From Silvibacterium acidisoli (GTDB lineage Bacteria > Acidobacteriota > Terriglobia > Terriglobales > Acidobacteriaceae): a stretch of DNA of 64,000 nucleotides. Both the position numbers and the translations under genes were made by a program. The DNA is taken from NCBI GenBank assembly GCA_022870745.1, contig CP085323.1:3224001-3288000 (forward strand). The letters are read 5' to 3'. Positions 20,930-28,844 of the stretch are shown here, one piece after another (positions within the stretch are counted from its first letter, which is position 1; each line of letters starts with the position of its first letter). Under the pieces are notes generated by a model. The model did no database searches and had not been told where the DNA came from. It saw only the letters and a program-made list of their open reading frames with translations.

Positions 20930-21769
20930 TTACGAAAGATATTCCTTAATGAACGGATCGTCCGAAGCCACAAGGTCGTGCGTCGAGCCGTCGAAGACAA
21001 GCCTGCACTGGTGCAGCACCAGGAAGCTGGTCTTCGGATCATTCTGGTGATCTGGCAGCGGCTCCATGCTGTTTGTTTCCTTGTTGAACTGGTGGCTGAC
21101 CATCGTGAAGGCGTCCTGCAGACGGTGTGTGACCAGCAGGGCGCTGGTCTTGTAGACATCTCGCTGCTTCACAACCAGTTCAATGATGGTGGTCGAGGTG
21201 ATGGGGTCGAGGCCGCCGGTGGGCGAGTCGTAAAGCAGGAGACTGGGCTTGGTGATGATGGCCCGCGCAATGGCCACGCGGCGGCGCATGCCGCCCGAGA
21301 GCTGCGAGGGCAGCTTGTCGAGAGTGTGTTCCAGCTCGACGAAGCGCAGGGCTTCCGTCACGCGCTCGGTGATCTCGGCTTCCGGCACGTGTTCATCGGT
21401 CAGGCGATAGCCCACGTTGTCGCGTACCGTCAGCGAGTCAAAGAGAGCGCCTTCCTGGAAGACAGTGCCGATGATGTCACGCAGCTTGTAAAGGTCCTGC
21501 TCGCGCATGGCGCTGACTTCAAAGCCGAAGACGAAGATTTTTCCCGAGTCGGGTTTGATAAGCCCGTTGGCCAGCTTCAGCAGAACGCTCTTGCCCACGC
21601 CTGCCGGTCCCAGCAGAATGCGCGTCTCCCCGCGCTTCACCTCGAACGAGATATCTTCAAGCACACTCTTGCCGTCAAATCCGATCGACACATTCTCAAA
21701 GCGGATCGCCGGAGCATCGGGATAAACTTCGTTGGCCGGTTTCTCGGCGAGCATCTCGGCTACGGTCAT
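20930..21769 (-). CDS. mlaF: Phospholipid ABC transporter ATP-binding protein
   Basis: A 279-residue ABC ATPase partner of MlaE in retrograde phospholipid transport that keeps the outer membrane asymmetric. Walker A GPAGVGKSVLLKLANG, signature LSGGMRRRVAIARA and Walker B LLLYDSPTGGLDP (the DSPTGGLDP wording is typical of MlaF/MkL) are intact. Residues about 215-279 extend beyond the standard NBD and include a DPKTSFLVL/CRLVFDGS strand pair as in MkL. It starts 3 bases after the mlaE stop, so the two are co-translated. No MlaD (MCE-domain) gene follows. Confidence 0.93.
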   Translation of the reverse strand: MTVAEMLAEKPANEVYPDAPAIRFENVSIGFDGKSVLEDISFEVKRGETRILLGPAGVGKSVLLKLANGLIKPDSGKIFVFGFEVSAMREQDLYKLRDIIGTVFQEGALFDSLTVRDNVGYRLTDEHVPEAEITERVTEALRFVELEHTLDKLPSQLSGGMRRRVAIARAIITKPSLLLYDSPTGGLDPITSTTIIELVVKQRDVYKTSALLVTHRLQDAFTMVSHQFNKETNSMEPLPDHQNDPKTSFLVLHQCRLVFDGSTHDLVASDDPFIKEYLS

Positions 21770-21772
21770 CGT

Positions 21773-22552
21773 TTAGCGCCCGAAGAGGCCGATCATCAGC
21801 CGGATGATGATGAAGTCGCTGGCGATGATCAAAACTGAGGAGACGACCACTGCCTGTGTCGTAGCGCGTCCTACGCCCTGCGTGCCGCCGCGCGTGTTCA
21901 TGCCGTAGTAGCAGCCGATAGTCGAAAGCACGAAGCCGAAGATGAGCGGTTTAATGAGGCCCTGGGCTATGTCCGCGAAGCGCAGCGACTGGTAAGCGTT
22001 ATGCAGGTATTGCGAAGCATCCTGCCCGAGCATGAAGACGGCCACGCAGCCGCCGCCGAGGATACCCACGGCATCGGAGAGAATCGTCAGGAAGAAGAGC
22101 ATGACGATCGTCGAGACGATGCGAGGCATCACCAGCTTCTTAAGCGGGTCGGTGCCGAGGGCGCGCATGGCGTCGATCTGCTCGGTGACGACCATGGAAC
22201 CGAGTTCGCTGGCCATGCCTGAGGCATTCCGGCCGGAGACCATGAGAGCCGTGATGACCGGCCCGATCTCCTTGATCATGGAAAAGCTGACCAGCTGGCC
22301 GGTGAAAGCCGCTGCCCCGAACTGGGAGAGCGTTGCGGAGGACTGGAGTGCCAGCGCACCGCCGAGAAAGAACCCGGTCAGGATGACAATCGGCAGCGAT
22401 CCGACGCCGATCAGGTCGGCCTGGTTGACCAGGTCCGCATAGTAGAACGGGCGGCGGAAGAGATTTCCCAGGGCGCGGGCCGATAGGAGCGAATAGTCCT
22501 GGACGGCGGCAACACCCTTTTTTGCAGTCGTATCAAGCGAGGCGATTGGCAT
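21773..22552 (-). CDS. mlaE: Phospholipid ABC transporter permease
   Basis: A 259-residue permease of the MlaE/YrbE family that, with MlaF and an MCE protein, moves phospholipids between membranes. It has five to six membrane segments and the conserved MVSGRNASGMASELGSMVVTEQIDAM segment (glycine-rich coupling region) plus GTDPLKKLVMPRIVSTIV. Length is normal (E. coli MlaE 260). Upstream is the sigma-54 activator gene on the same strand (96-base gap), downstream mlaF almost abutting. Confidence 0.94.
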   Translation of the reverse strand: MPIASLDTTAKKGVAAVQDYSLLSARALGNLFRRPFYYADLVNQADLIGVGSLPIVILTGFFLGGALALQSSATLSQFGAAAFTGQLVSFSMIKEIGPVITALMVSGRNASGMASELGSMVVTEQIDAMRALGTDPLKKLVMPRIVSTIVMLFFLTILSDAVGILGGGCVAVFMLGQDASQYLHNAYQSLRFADIAQGLIKPLIFGFVLSTIGCYYGMNTRGGTQGVGRATTQAVVVSSVLIIASDFIIIRLMIGLFGR

Positions 22553-22648
22553 GGGTTCGTCAGTCTTTGGATGCTCTGTTGGTCCGGATCGGTTTAGAAA
22601 GAAAACGCTAAACCGAGACTACCACTCTCCTTACGCCAATTTTCGCGC

Positions 22649-24085
22649 CTACTCTTTCGACCGCTTCCTGATTTCGATGTTCAGGCGCTTGATCTTCTGG
22701 TTGAGAGTCGAGAGCGGAATCCGAAACTGCTCGGCCGCCTCGGTCTGGTTCCAGTTACATCGTTCGAGCTTCTCGATGATGATCCGGCGCTCGATGTCTT
22801 CGAGAATATCGAAGAGCGACGAGTCCGGGCTGTGCTCCAGGAGGCTGGTGGAGTAGCTGCGGCCTGTCAGGTGGCCGGGCAGCAGCTCCGACCCGATGAC
22901 TGGCGCAGAGGACAGGACCACACCGCGCTCGATCACGTTTTCGAGCTCGCGGACGTTGCCAGGCCAGTCATAATCGACCAGTGCCCGGAGCGCATCCGGA
23001 GAAAGGGTGCGCTCCGGCAGGCTGTTCTCCTCGGTGTAGTAGCGCAGGAAATGATTGGCGAGCAGCGGAATATCCTCGCGGCGGTTGCGCAGCGGCGGCA
23101 GATCGACCGCGATCACATTCAGGCGATAGAACAGGTCTTCGCGGAACTTGCCTTCGCGCACGGCCTGGCGCAGATCGACGTTCGTAGCCGCGATGATGCG
23201 CACGTCGACCTGGATCTCGTGGACGCCGCCCAACTGCATGAAGCGCTTGTCCTGAAGAACACGCAGCACCTTGGCCTGCGTGTCCATGCCCATGGTGCCG
23301 ATCTCGTCGAGGAAAAGCGTGCCGCCGTTGGCGACTTCGAACAGGCCCTTCTTCCCGGAGATCGCCGAGGTAAACGCGCCTTTGACATGTCCGAAGAGCG
23401 TCGATTCGAGCAGGTCGGTCGGCATGGCGCCAGTGTTGACGGGGACAAAGGGTTTGTCGCGGCGGCCGGAGTTAGCGTGGAGCGCCTTGGCGATCAGTTC
23501 TTTACCGGTTCCACTTTCCCCTTGAATCAGTACCGTCGAGCGGCTGGGCGCGACCTGTGCCACCAGGTCGAAGATGCGCAGCATGACTTCGCTCTTGCCG
23601 ATGATGTTCGAGAAGCTGTACCGCTGCTTGAGCGCGCGGCGCAGCTGGGCATTCTCTTCTTCGGCACGATAGCGGCCAATCGCCGAGCGAATGTCGGCAA
23701 GGAGCTTTTCATTATCCCAGGGCTTCTGGACGAAGTTCTGCGCGCCGGTGCGAATCGCCTCGACGACGTTGTCGACCTTGCCGTAAGCAGTGATCATGAT
23801 GACCGGCAGCGCGGGCTGGCGTTCACGGATCAGCTGCAGCACCTCGAGTCCGTTCTTGCCGGGCAGCGCCAGGTCGAGCAGTATCAGGTCGTACGAGTTG
23901 TGCTCGATGCGTTCGAGACCCTCTTCGCCATTAATGGCCAGCTCGACAGTGTAGCCCTCGAGCATCAGGAGGGTTTCAAGCGACTCGCGGATGGCTGCTT
24001 CGTCATCGATGATCAGAATGCGTTGCCCTGCTTCCGTCTGTTCGATCGGGGGAAGCGGGGAGATGGCGACGGTTTCCTCAGACAT
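22649..24085 (-). CDS. NtrC-family sigma-54-dependent response regulator (GAFTSA variant)
   Basis: A 478-residue activator with receiver, AAA+ and Fis-type HTH domains. Phosphoacceptor D71 (YDLILLDLALPGKNG) with acidic pocket IIDDE, Thr in MITAYG and K121 (KP) are present. AAA+ motifs: Walker A GESGTGKE (189-196), Walker B GGTLFLDEIG (D260), arginine-finger region REDLFYRLNVI. The sigma-54 contact loop is GAFTSA (236-241) instead of GAFTGA. The C-terminal HTH includes CNWNQTEAAEQFRIP. It overlaps the upstream kinase gene by 8 bases, so they form a two-component pair. Target promoters are unknown; the mla genes 96 bases downstream are candidates. Confidence 0.93.
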   Translation of the reverse strand: MSEETVAISPLPPIEQTEAGQRILIIDDEAAIRESLETLLMLEGYTVELAINGEEGLERIEHNSYDLILLDLALPGKNGLEVLQLIRERQPALPVIMITAYGKVDNVVEAIRTGAQNFVQKPWDNEKLLADIRSAIGRYRAEEENAQLRRALKQRYSFSNIIGKSEVMLRIFDLVAQVAPSRSTVLIQGESGTGKELIAKALHANSGRRDKPFVPVNTGAMPTDLLESTLFGHVKGAFTSAISGKKGLFEVANGGTLFLDEIGTMGMDTQAKVLRVLQDKRFMQLGGVHEIQVDVRIIAATNVDLRQAVREGKFREDLFYRLNVIAVDLPPLRNRREDIPLLANHFLRYYTEENSLPERTLSPDALRALVDYDWPGNVRELENVIERGVVLSSAPVIGSELLPGHLTGRSYSTSLLEHSPDSSLFDILEDIERRIIIEKLERCNWNQTEAAEQFRIPLSTLNQKIKRLNIEIRKRSKE

Positions 24086-26906
24086 GCGCGGGTTTCCTTA
24101 ACATTGGAAATTCAAGGTAGAAGGTCGTGCCGGCGCCCATGTGGCTCTCGACGTGTATCTTGCCGGCGTGCTCCTGGATGATGCCGTAGGTCACGGCGAG
24201 TCCGAGCCCGGTGCCACGGCGTTCGCCCTCTTTGGGTGCGGATTTGGTGGTGAAAAATGGATCGTAGATCTTCTGCAGATGTTCGGGGGCGATGCCCGAT
24301 CCGGTGTCGGAGATGGCGACACTGACCAGGCCGTTCAGCTCGGTTGCAATGCGCAGGGTACCGCCGCCGTTCATGGCGTCCTTTGCATTCAGAAAGAGGT
24401 TAAGGAAGACCTGTTGCAGCTTGCCCGCATTGCCGAGGATCGGCGGCAACTGCGGCAGCAGCGAGGTATCCAGCGTGACCTGCGAGGTCTTGAACTGGTG
24501 TTCGATCAGCGTGAGCGTATCGCGGATGATGGCATTCAGATCAGTCTCACGGAACTCCGTGGTGCCGGTACGCGAAAAGTTCAGCAGGCCGTTGACGATC
24601 TCCGAAGCGCGGAAGGTCTGCTGCGTGATCTTGTCGAGCAGCGGCGAAAGCCGTTCGTCGCCGCGCATCTGCTTGGTCAGCATCTGGGTGTACGACGAAA
24701 TCACGGCCAGCGGCGTGTTTACTTCATGCGCCACGCCGGCGGCCAGCAGGCCGATCGAGGAGAGCTTCTCCGCCTGCGATAGCTGGGCTTCGAGCTCGGT
24801 TCGATCGGTGATGTCATCGACCAGCATGATGCGGCCTACGGTCTTGAAGTCGCGAGAGACCAGCGGCGCAATGGCAATGTTGGCCATGCGGACTTCACCG
24901 GTGCGCGTTTCGAGGCGGAATTTGTAGAGGTTATGTACGCCAGGCTCGTTCTTTACGCGCTGGTACTCGTCCATCAGCAGCGCGGGGAAGACGGTCGAGA
25001 GCGGCTGCTTCATCGCGTCGGCTCGCGGCAGCGCGTACATCACTTCCATCTGAGAATTCCAGCTCTCGATGCGGTCCTCGAGATCGACGGCGAGAATGCC
25101 GACATTGATCGACTCGACGATGTTCTCGTTGAATTCCTTCAGTCGCTCGTACTCGGAGATCTTCTGCTCCAGGCTGGCGTACAGCTGTGCATTCTGCAGG
25201 GCGATACCGAGATAGCTGGCCATCGATTCGAGCAGTTCGACATCTTCGCTCGAGAGGAAGTCTCCATCTGCCGTGCGCCCCAGGCCGATGGCGGCAATGG
25301 CGCTGTCTTTCACGCGACAGGGCAGGTAGTAGTTCAGGTCGAGCAGGGCGGTCGTATGCCGCTGGCTCTCGGTCAGGTGCAGGGCCTGCTGCGGGTTCTC
25401 GAAGAAGATGTGCGATTCGGAGTCGGCACGATTGAAATTCAGGAAGCTGAGATCGAGCCGGCTGTCGAGGCCGTGCAGGGTCGACGCCAGTCCATGATCG
25501 GCCGCCAGCACGAAGCTGCCCGAGGCGTCGGCAAGGAAGACCGCAACGCGCGTGACCAGCAGGGTGCGCGGCAGGCGGTCCACGATGGAGTTCAGCAGGG
25601 TACGCAGATCGGTCTGCGAGTTGATGCCGCGTCCGAAGTCGATCAGGGTCTGGCGATAGTCGTAGCGCTTGCGGTCGAAGATGCGATCCACGCGCTCCTG
25701 GATCATCCGCTTGATCGGGTCAAAGAGCTGCGCCGTGATGATGATGGCAGCAATCAGCCCCCAGGCGCCGGCGCGAGGCAGCCTGGTGTGAACAACCTCG
25801 GCTGCGATGGCGACAACCGCGAAGTAGAAGCCGACCAGGGCCGCTGTCGCCAGCGTATAGGTGACGCCGCGCTTGAAGATCAGGTCGGTATCCATCAACC
25901 GGTAGCGGACGATGGCCCAGCTGAAGGTCAGCGGCAGGAAGACCATCGCAATGCCGGCGATCTTGGTGATCACGTCCGGCATCACCATATTCGCAAGATA
26001 AGGAATCGCGATGAAGAGCGTGTAAGGCGTGATCGCAACCAGTGTGCCGCGGGTGAGCCACTTCAGCTGCTGCCGGCGCAGCGGGATGTGCGTGCTGCGG
26101 TAGCTGTAGTAAAGCACCAGGGCGGCCAGCACGTAGAAAACCGCCATGTAGCCGGTGGAGATCTGGTCCAGCCGGTGGCGCAGAACCTCGGTCGCAGACC
26201 AGTGAACGATGGCCAGGACCCGCACGCCGACCACAAAGACAGCCGGCAGGTAGACCAGCGACATCAGCCGCGGGCGGCGATGACCCTTCTCATCGGCAAA
26301 CGCCAGCGCGAAATGCAGGAAGAGCGCCGGCTGCAGGCCCTCGGCGAGGATGTTGCCCCAGTAAACGATCTGGTCAAGGACATTGAATTCGCCCGTGTAC
26401 TTGAAGGCATAGAGAACAAACGAGACCAGGCAGAAGATGTAAAAGTGCGTCGAGTGCGGCGCCGTCCAGCGGCGAAACAGCACATAGAGGCCGATGCCGA
26501 GATAGACCAGCGCGATGACGCGGAAGGCCTGGTCGAAATTACGATCAAGGGCGTCGAGGATGACCGGCACCGGCAGCTTTACGCCATGCCTCACGATCGT
26601 GTAAGTGATGGTGTTGTAAGCCTTGGTCCTGACCATCTCACGGGTCAGGGATGCCCAGCGTGGCGTGGCATGGTCATTGGCCGCGATCATCAGGTCGCCC
26701 GGCTTCAGGCCGGCGCGCTCCCCCGGGCCTCCATGCGTTATACGCTGGGCTACCAGGCCGCCATGAGCCTCAACCCACCAGACCCCGTCGGTCGGCGACT
26801 GATAATTGTTTTCCTGGACGAAATTAAACGACGCAAAGACTGCTGCTGCGACTGTGAAGAGAGCGAGCAGGAGTACTGTGATCCGGGTTTGGGAAGACTT
26901 CTCCAT
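24078..26906 (-). CDS. PDZ-bearing membrane sensor histidine kinase
   Basis: A 942-residue hybrid-architecture kinase. Residues 8-27 form one membrane segment, about 41-115 a PDZ-like domain outside the cell membrane (GGPGERAGLKPGDLMIAAND), about 127-400 roughly eight further membrane segments, 410-580 a GAF-like domain, 590-700 a PAS domain (VGILAVDLEDRIESWNSQME), then HisKA and HATPase. H-box LAAGVAHEVNTPL with H727, N-box NLFLNAKDAM (N840), G1 DTGSGI (D867) and G2 GTGLGLAV are all intact. The kinase is the obvious partner of the overlapping NtrC-type gene. PDZ plus a multi-pass module resembles the membrane part of PrsK-type kinases but with an added PDZ; the ligand is unknown. Confidence 0.92.
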   Translation of the reverse strand: MEKSSQTRITVLLLALFTVAAAVFASFNFVQENNYQSPTDGVWWVEAHGGLVAQRITHGGPGERAGLKPGDLMIAANDHATPRWASLTREMVRTKAYNTITYTIVRHGVKLPVPVILDALDRNFDQAFRVIALVYLGIGLYVLFRRWTAPHSTHFYIFCLVSFVLYAFKYTGEFNVLDQIVYWGNILAEGLQPALFLHFALAFADEKGHRRPRLMSLVYLPAVFVVGVRVLAIVHWSATEVLRHRLDQISTGYMAVFYVLAALVLYYSYRSTHIPLRRQQLKWLTRGTLVAITPYTLFIAIPYLANMVMPDVITKIAGIAMVFLPLTFSWAIVRYRLMDTDLIFKRGVTYTLATAALVGFYFAVVAIAAEVVHTRLPRAGAWGLIAAIIITAQLFDPIKRMIQERVDRIFDRKRYDYRQTLIDFGRGINSQTDLRTLLNSIVDRLPRTLLVTRVAVFLADASGSFVLAADHGLASTLHGLDSRLDLSFLNFNRADSESHIFFENPQQALHLTESQRHTTALLDLNYYLPCRVKDSAIAAIGLGRTADGDFLSSEDVELLESMASYLGIALQNAQLYASLEQKISEYERLKEFNENIVESINVGILAVDLEDRIESWNSQMEVMYALPRADAMKQPLSTVFPALLMDEYQRVKNEPGVHNLYKFRLETRTGEVRMANIAIAPLVSRDFKTVGRIMLVDDITDRTELEAQLSQAEKLSSIGLLAAGVAHEVNTPLAVISSYTQMLTKQMRGDERLSPLLDKITQQTFRASEIVNGLLNFSRTGTTEFRETDLNAIIRDTLTLIEHQFKTSQVTLDTSLLPQLPPILGNAGKLQQVFLNLFLNAKDAMNGGGTLRIATELNGLVSVAISDTGSGIAPEHLQKIYDPFFTTKSAPKEGERRGTGLGLAVTYGIIQEHAGKIHVESHMGAGTTFYLEFPMLRKPAHV

Positions 26907-27124
26907 GCAACGGGATCGCGGACGACGGACAACTTAGAGCAAGTCGCTTGCCAAGTATGCGCGGCATAAATTGGAAGCTGTTTGCGTCCAGTATACCCTT
27001 TAATGCCATTGACATAGATATAACCTTCTCTGCGCACAGAATGAACGCGAGCATCCCTTTAAATGGAGATCCGGGCAGAATCTATGAAAAAATGTATTGT
27101 GGGAGGGGTAGCGAGAAAGCCAGC
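26907..27124. other. Intergenic region upstream of the kinase
   Basis: No gene is supported. Together with the microprotein gene it fills the 450 bases between the kinase start and the NUDIX gene. On the minus strand there is a TATACT-like hexamer near 26994-26999 (in GGGTATACTGGACGC) that could be a -10 element for the kinase, but no matching -35 was found. Confidence 0.3.
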
Positions 27125-27217
27125 CTAATGGGATTTATGAGACCGATTTGGGCGGGTCGCCCAGAGAATGCAGACGGCAAAAACGGTGATGAAACTCAGA
27201 ATCGAAAATGCGGCCAT
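27125..27217 (-). CDS. 30-residue single-pass membrane microprotein
   Basis: A short frame read from 27217 down to a TAG at 27125-27127 encodes MAAFSILSFITVFAVCILWA followed by a short basic tail TRPNRSHKSH. Residues 3-20 form one hydrophobic membrane segment with a positively charged C-terminal end. The ribosome-binding site is a perfect AGGAGG (plus-strand CCTCCT at 27225-27230) with 7 bases of spacing, the best SD in this part of the window. It is transcribed divergently from the NUDIX gene. I do not recognise a family: KdpF, CydX/CcoQ-like and SgrT-like small proteins have comparable size but no specific match is visible. Function unknown. Confidence 0.65.
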   Translation of the reverse strand: MAAFSILSFITVFAVCILWATRPNRSHKSH

Positions 27218-27357
27218 GAAGAATCCTCCTGGTGGCGGCTCGGTTTTCCGGCGCACACAGCATACCGTAAATGCAGAGAGACACGACAGCGTCTTGTAAG
27301 TTTGATGACGCTCTCACGGCAATCGTGCGCTACCCATGGCACAATGAGGCTCTGATC

Positions 27358-27903
27358 ATGAGTATCCGCACACTGAGCAGTCGGGAAGTTTATCGCAACC
27401 CCTGGCTTCGCGTCCGCGAAGACAAGATCGAACGCAGCAACGGTGTTGAAGGCATTTACGGCGTGATCGACAAGGACGACTGCGCGGTCATCCTGCCGAT
27501 CGAAGGCGACACCATCTACCTCGTGGAGCAGTTCCGGTACACCATCCAGGAACGGGCGCTCGAACTGCCGCAGGGTGGATGGGAGAGTCCCGACGTCGAC
27601 CCCGAAGAACTGGCTCGCGGAGAGCTGCGCGAGGAGACCGGTCTTGTTGCCAGCTCCATGATTTATCTGGGCTTTATCTGGATCGCATATGGCTTCGCGA
27701 AGCAGAAGCAGTATGTTTACCTGGCCACCGGCTTGAGCCAGGAGAGCACCGATCCGGACCCCGAGGAGCACGACCTCACCCTCCACTCGTTCTCGATCGG
27801 CCAGTTCGAGCAGATGTTGCTGGACGGAACGATTCGCGACTCCTGTACGCTGGCTGCCTGGGGACTTTATAAAGTGTGGCTGGAAAAGCAGGCGAAGGGC
27901 TAA
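27358..27903 (+). CDS. NUDIX hydrolase, ADP-ribose pyrophosphatase-like
   Basis: An 181-residue protein that would hydrolyse a nucleoside diphosphate linked to another moiety, most likely ADP-ribose. The NUDIX box runs from GGWESPDV to ARGELREETGL and ends GL, fitting G-x5-E-x7-REUxEExGU except that the first Arg of REU is Gly. The preceding EQFRYTIQERALELPQGGWE is typical of ADP-ribose pyrophosphatases (EQFR...E-P-G). ATG at 27358 is preferred; the frame is open to 27271 but the extension has no homology-like features. It is monocistronic and ends in a hairpin-rich convergent gap before the ZIP transporter. Confidence 0.85.
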   Translation: MSIRTLSSREVYRNPWLRVREDKIERSNGVEGIYGVIDKDDCAVILPIEGDTIYLVEQFRYTIQERALELPQGGWESPDVDPEELARGELREETGLVASSMIYLGFIWIAYGFAKQKQYVYLATGLSQESTDPDPEEHDLTLHSFSIGQFEQMLLDGTIRDSCTLAAWGLYKVWLEKQAKG

Positions 27904-27919
27904 GGTCTTTTGGCAGGTC

Positions 27920-27977
27920 GCGGCTTTAGCCGCTTCCACGCCCCAGGAGTAGCAGGGGTAAAGCCCAGCCCCCTGCT
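27920..27977. repeat. Two hairpins in the convergent NUDIX/ZIP gap
   Basis: GCGGCT/AGCCGC (27920-27933) and AGCAGGGG/CCCCTGCT (27951-27958, 27970-27977) lie between two convergent stops. They have no strong T-run but probably stabilise or terminate both transcripts. Their wording (GCGGCTTTAGCCGC, GGTAAAGCCC) looks like a dispersed intergenic repeat; no second copy was found here. Confidence 0.45.
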
Positions 27978-27988
27978 ATATCGGCTTG

Positions 27989-28711
27989 CTAGAGCGCCGG
28001 GGCCAGCATCCGGAGCAGCAGAAAGAGCACGACGCCGGCGAAAAAGACCATCGCCATCCGGATGCCGGGTTCGCGGTTCACCTCGGGGACGAGGTCGGTT
28101 GCCGCTACGTAGATTGCCACTCCGGCAGAGAGCGGAAGGCCGGCTTCAACCCAGCCTGGCAAGAGATTGATAGCCAGCACTCCCGCGATGGTGGCGAAAG
28201 CCAGGACCGTCGCCGAGATCAGCGCTGCGTGGCGGCTGCGTCCCGAAGCCAGCATGACGGAAGCGACCGTGAAGCCCTCCGGGATCTTGTGCAGAAAGAT
28301 GGCGACGAAGATCAGCCAGCCCAGCCAGTTCGAAAGCACAAAGCCGGAGCCGATGGCGACTCCATCGAAGAGCGCGTGAACGGCCAGCCCGGCCAATACC
28401 GAGTAGCCCTTATGGGAGGCTATGAACTCCTCGTGGTGCGTCTCTTCCCCGAAGTGAAAGTGCGGCGTGATGGTGTGTTCGAGCAGGTGGATGGCGCAGT
28501 AGCCGGCCAGCACCATGGCTGGCGCCCAGTGCGGAGCGAAATGCAGGCTCTCCGGCACCATTTCGAGGAAGGCAACGGCCATCATGAAGCCCGCGCCGAG
28601 GGCAACAAAATAGCGAAGATAGCGCTTTTCCCAATGGCGTCGCACCATCACCAGCCCGCCGAGCACGTCGGCAAGGGCTGCTACCACCCCGAGAATCAGC
28701 GAGAGAAGCAT
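27989..28711 (-). CDS. ZIP family metal transporter
   Basis: A 240-residue polytopic protein of the ZIP/ZupT family, which imports divalent metals (zinc, iron, manganese). About eight membrane segments; metal-site motifs are HALFDGVAIGSGF (TM4) and LHKIPEGFTVASV (TM5), the H-x3-D and HKxPEG signatures. A histidine-rich cytoplasmic loop (LLEHTITPHFHFGEETHHEE) between TM3 and TM4 could bind metal. Length is close to ZupT (257). It stands alone, with a stable hairpin 14 bases upstream of its start. Confidence 0.9.
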   Translation of the reverse strand: MLLSLILGVVAALADVLGGLVMVRRHWEKRYLRYFVALGAGFMMAVAFLEMVPESLHFAPHWAPAMVLAGYCAIHLLEHTITPHFHFGEETHHEEFIASHKGYSVLAGLAVHALFDGVAIGSGFVLSNWLGWLIFVAIFLHKIPEGFTVASVMLASGRSRHAALISATVLAFATIAGVLAINLLPGWVEAGLPLSAGVAIYVAATDLVPEVNREPGIRMAMVFFAGVVLFLLLRMLAPAL

Positions 28712-28725
28712 CGTTCGATCAGAAT

Positions 28726-28765
28726 GCGCCCAGGGCTATGACGTCTCCGGAAAGCCCTCCGGCGC
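28726..28765 (-). promoter_or_regulatory. Leader hairpin upstream of the ZIP transporter
   Basis: Nested arms GCGCC/GGCGC (28726-28730, 28761-28765) and AGGGCT/AGCCCT (28732-28737, 28753-28758) fold into one stem just 14 bases before the ATG at 28711. No normal Shine-Dalgarno lies between the hairpin and the start, so the structure may influence initiation. Metal control is only a speculation from the gene's role. Confidence 0.35.
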
Positions 28766-28844
28766 AATTTCTGATGATAGCAGTGCAGGAGGCATTTGAG
28801 AATGCATTCCTGTTAACTTTAAGGTGCCTTCAGGAGACAGGCGC

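Noticed and set aside
24933-26969. 678-codon open frame antisense to the histidine kinase
   Set aside because: Fully overlaps the kinase; the translation is rich in Gln, Arg, Asp and His as expected for an antisense frame; no domain recognised.
27009-27035. TTGACA hexamer as a plus-strand -35 element
   Set aside because: No -10-like hexamer occurs 16-18 bases downstream (GCGCAC there).
27135-27317. 60-codon minus-strand frame overlapping the microprotein
   Set aside because: No ribosome-binding site and a different frame from the AGGAGG-preceded microprotein; the translation is not membrane-like.
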